NCBI GenBank assembly: GCA_003645745.1
Contig: QNCH01000016.1
Coordinates: 1 to 15,051 of the forward strand
DNA from: Candidatus Omnitrophota bacterium
GTDB lineage: Bacteria > Omnitrophota > Gorgyraeia > B26-G9
Reading direction: 5' to 3'
Length of the DNA: 15,051 nt
The notes below the pieces were generated by a model, which did not search any database, was not told the origin of the DNA, and saw only the letters and a program-made list of their open reading frames with translations. The position numbers were made by a program, and so were the translations under genes. Numbering within the stretch: the stretch's first letter is position 1; each line of letters starts with the position of its first letter. Positions 14,900-15,051 of the stretch are shown here, piece by piece.

Positions 14900-15051
14900 T
14901 TAAGATATAGTAATAGCGCTGGTTTTTATTTTCTTTCTGTTAATAATATGAACGTCAGCTATTTTTACCGCTCCTGTATATACATCCCATGGACGCTTGT
15001 GCCCAAAAGATTGATGGAGACGTCCGCGGTTATAATATTCAAAATATTCTG
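14900..15051 (-). CDS. Integrase-core transposase, C-terminal part (runs off the window)
   Basis: The last 49 residues and stop of a minus-strand frame are present. It reads EYFEYYNRGRLHQSFGHKRP, followed by WDVY and a basic tail ending in SAITIS. The YYN-x-x-R-x-HQ-x-x-G-x-x-P-x-x-VY pattern is the C-terminal signature of DDE transposases with an rve integrase core, such as the IS3/IS481 groups. The 5' part lies beyond the right edge, so whether the gene is intact cannot be judged. The start given is the stop codon; the end is the window edge. Confidence 0.85.
   Translation of the reverse strand, partial: EYFEYYNRGRLHQSFGHKRPWDVYTGAVKIADVHIINRKKIKTSAITIS

Overview
The window is a flagellar locus from an AT-rich bacterium. 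All recognisable flagellar and regulatory genes lie on the minus strand, so the locus reads from right to left. The organism is a flagellated, probably diderm bacterium with sigma-54-controlled motility: there is a cytosolic histidine kinase, an NtrC-type regulator and a good -24/-12 promoter in front of flgB. The phylum cannot be fixed from this sequence. The GC-poor composition, the flagellar gene order, the large membrane-anchored TPR protein and the spacer-type repeats would fit an uncultured lineage such as Omnitrophota, but that is a weak inference.

Regulatory block (about 13,390 down to 7,500): a near-consensus sigma-70 promoter (13,359-13,387) precedes four tightly linked genes. They encode a 956-residue protein (IF-2-N-like N-terminus, one membrane segment, long TPR array), a FlgN-like export chaperone, a soluble histidine kinase and a sigma-54 activator with a GAFTNA instead of GAFTGA loop.

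Structural block (7,367 down to 77): a sigma-54 promoter, a run of ten G at the predicted transcription start, then flgB-flgC-fliE, a 479-base interruption, and fliF-fliG-fliH-fliI-fliJ and a MotE/YlxF-like gene. This order matches the start of the Bacillus fla/che operon. It encodes the proximal rod, MS ring, rotor switch and export ATPase complex. The simplest model is that the upstream kinase/regulator pair turns on the flgB promoter next to it.

Repeats mark the operon junctions. Four copies of a GTAGGGG-type hairpin repeat lie between fliH/fliI, fliE/fliF and regulator/flgB, and a 182-base perfect-ended fold-back element (MITE-like) sits between fliE and fliF. Heptamer tandem repeats occur at both ends of the window.

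Right flank (13,400-15,051): a plus-strand gene of unknown role encodes a kinase-fold protein with plausible catalytic residues and a possibly leaderless promoter. It is followed by a TTGACAT heptamer array and the 3' end of an integrase-core transposase that runs off the window.

No rRNA, tRNA, CRISPR array, riboswitch or convincing rho-independent terminator was seen.
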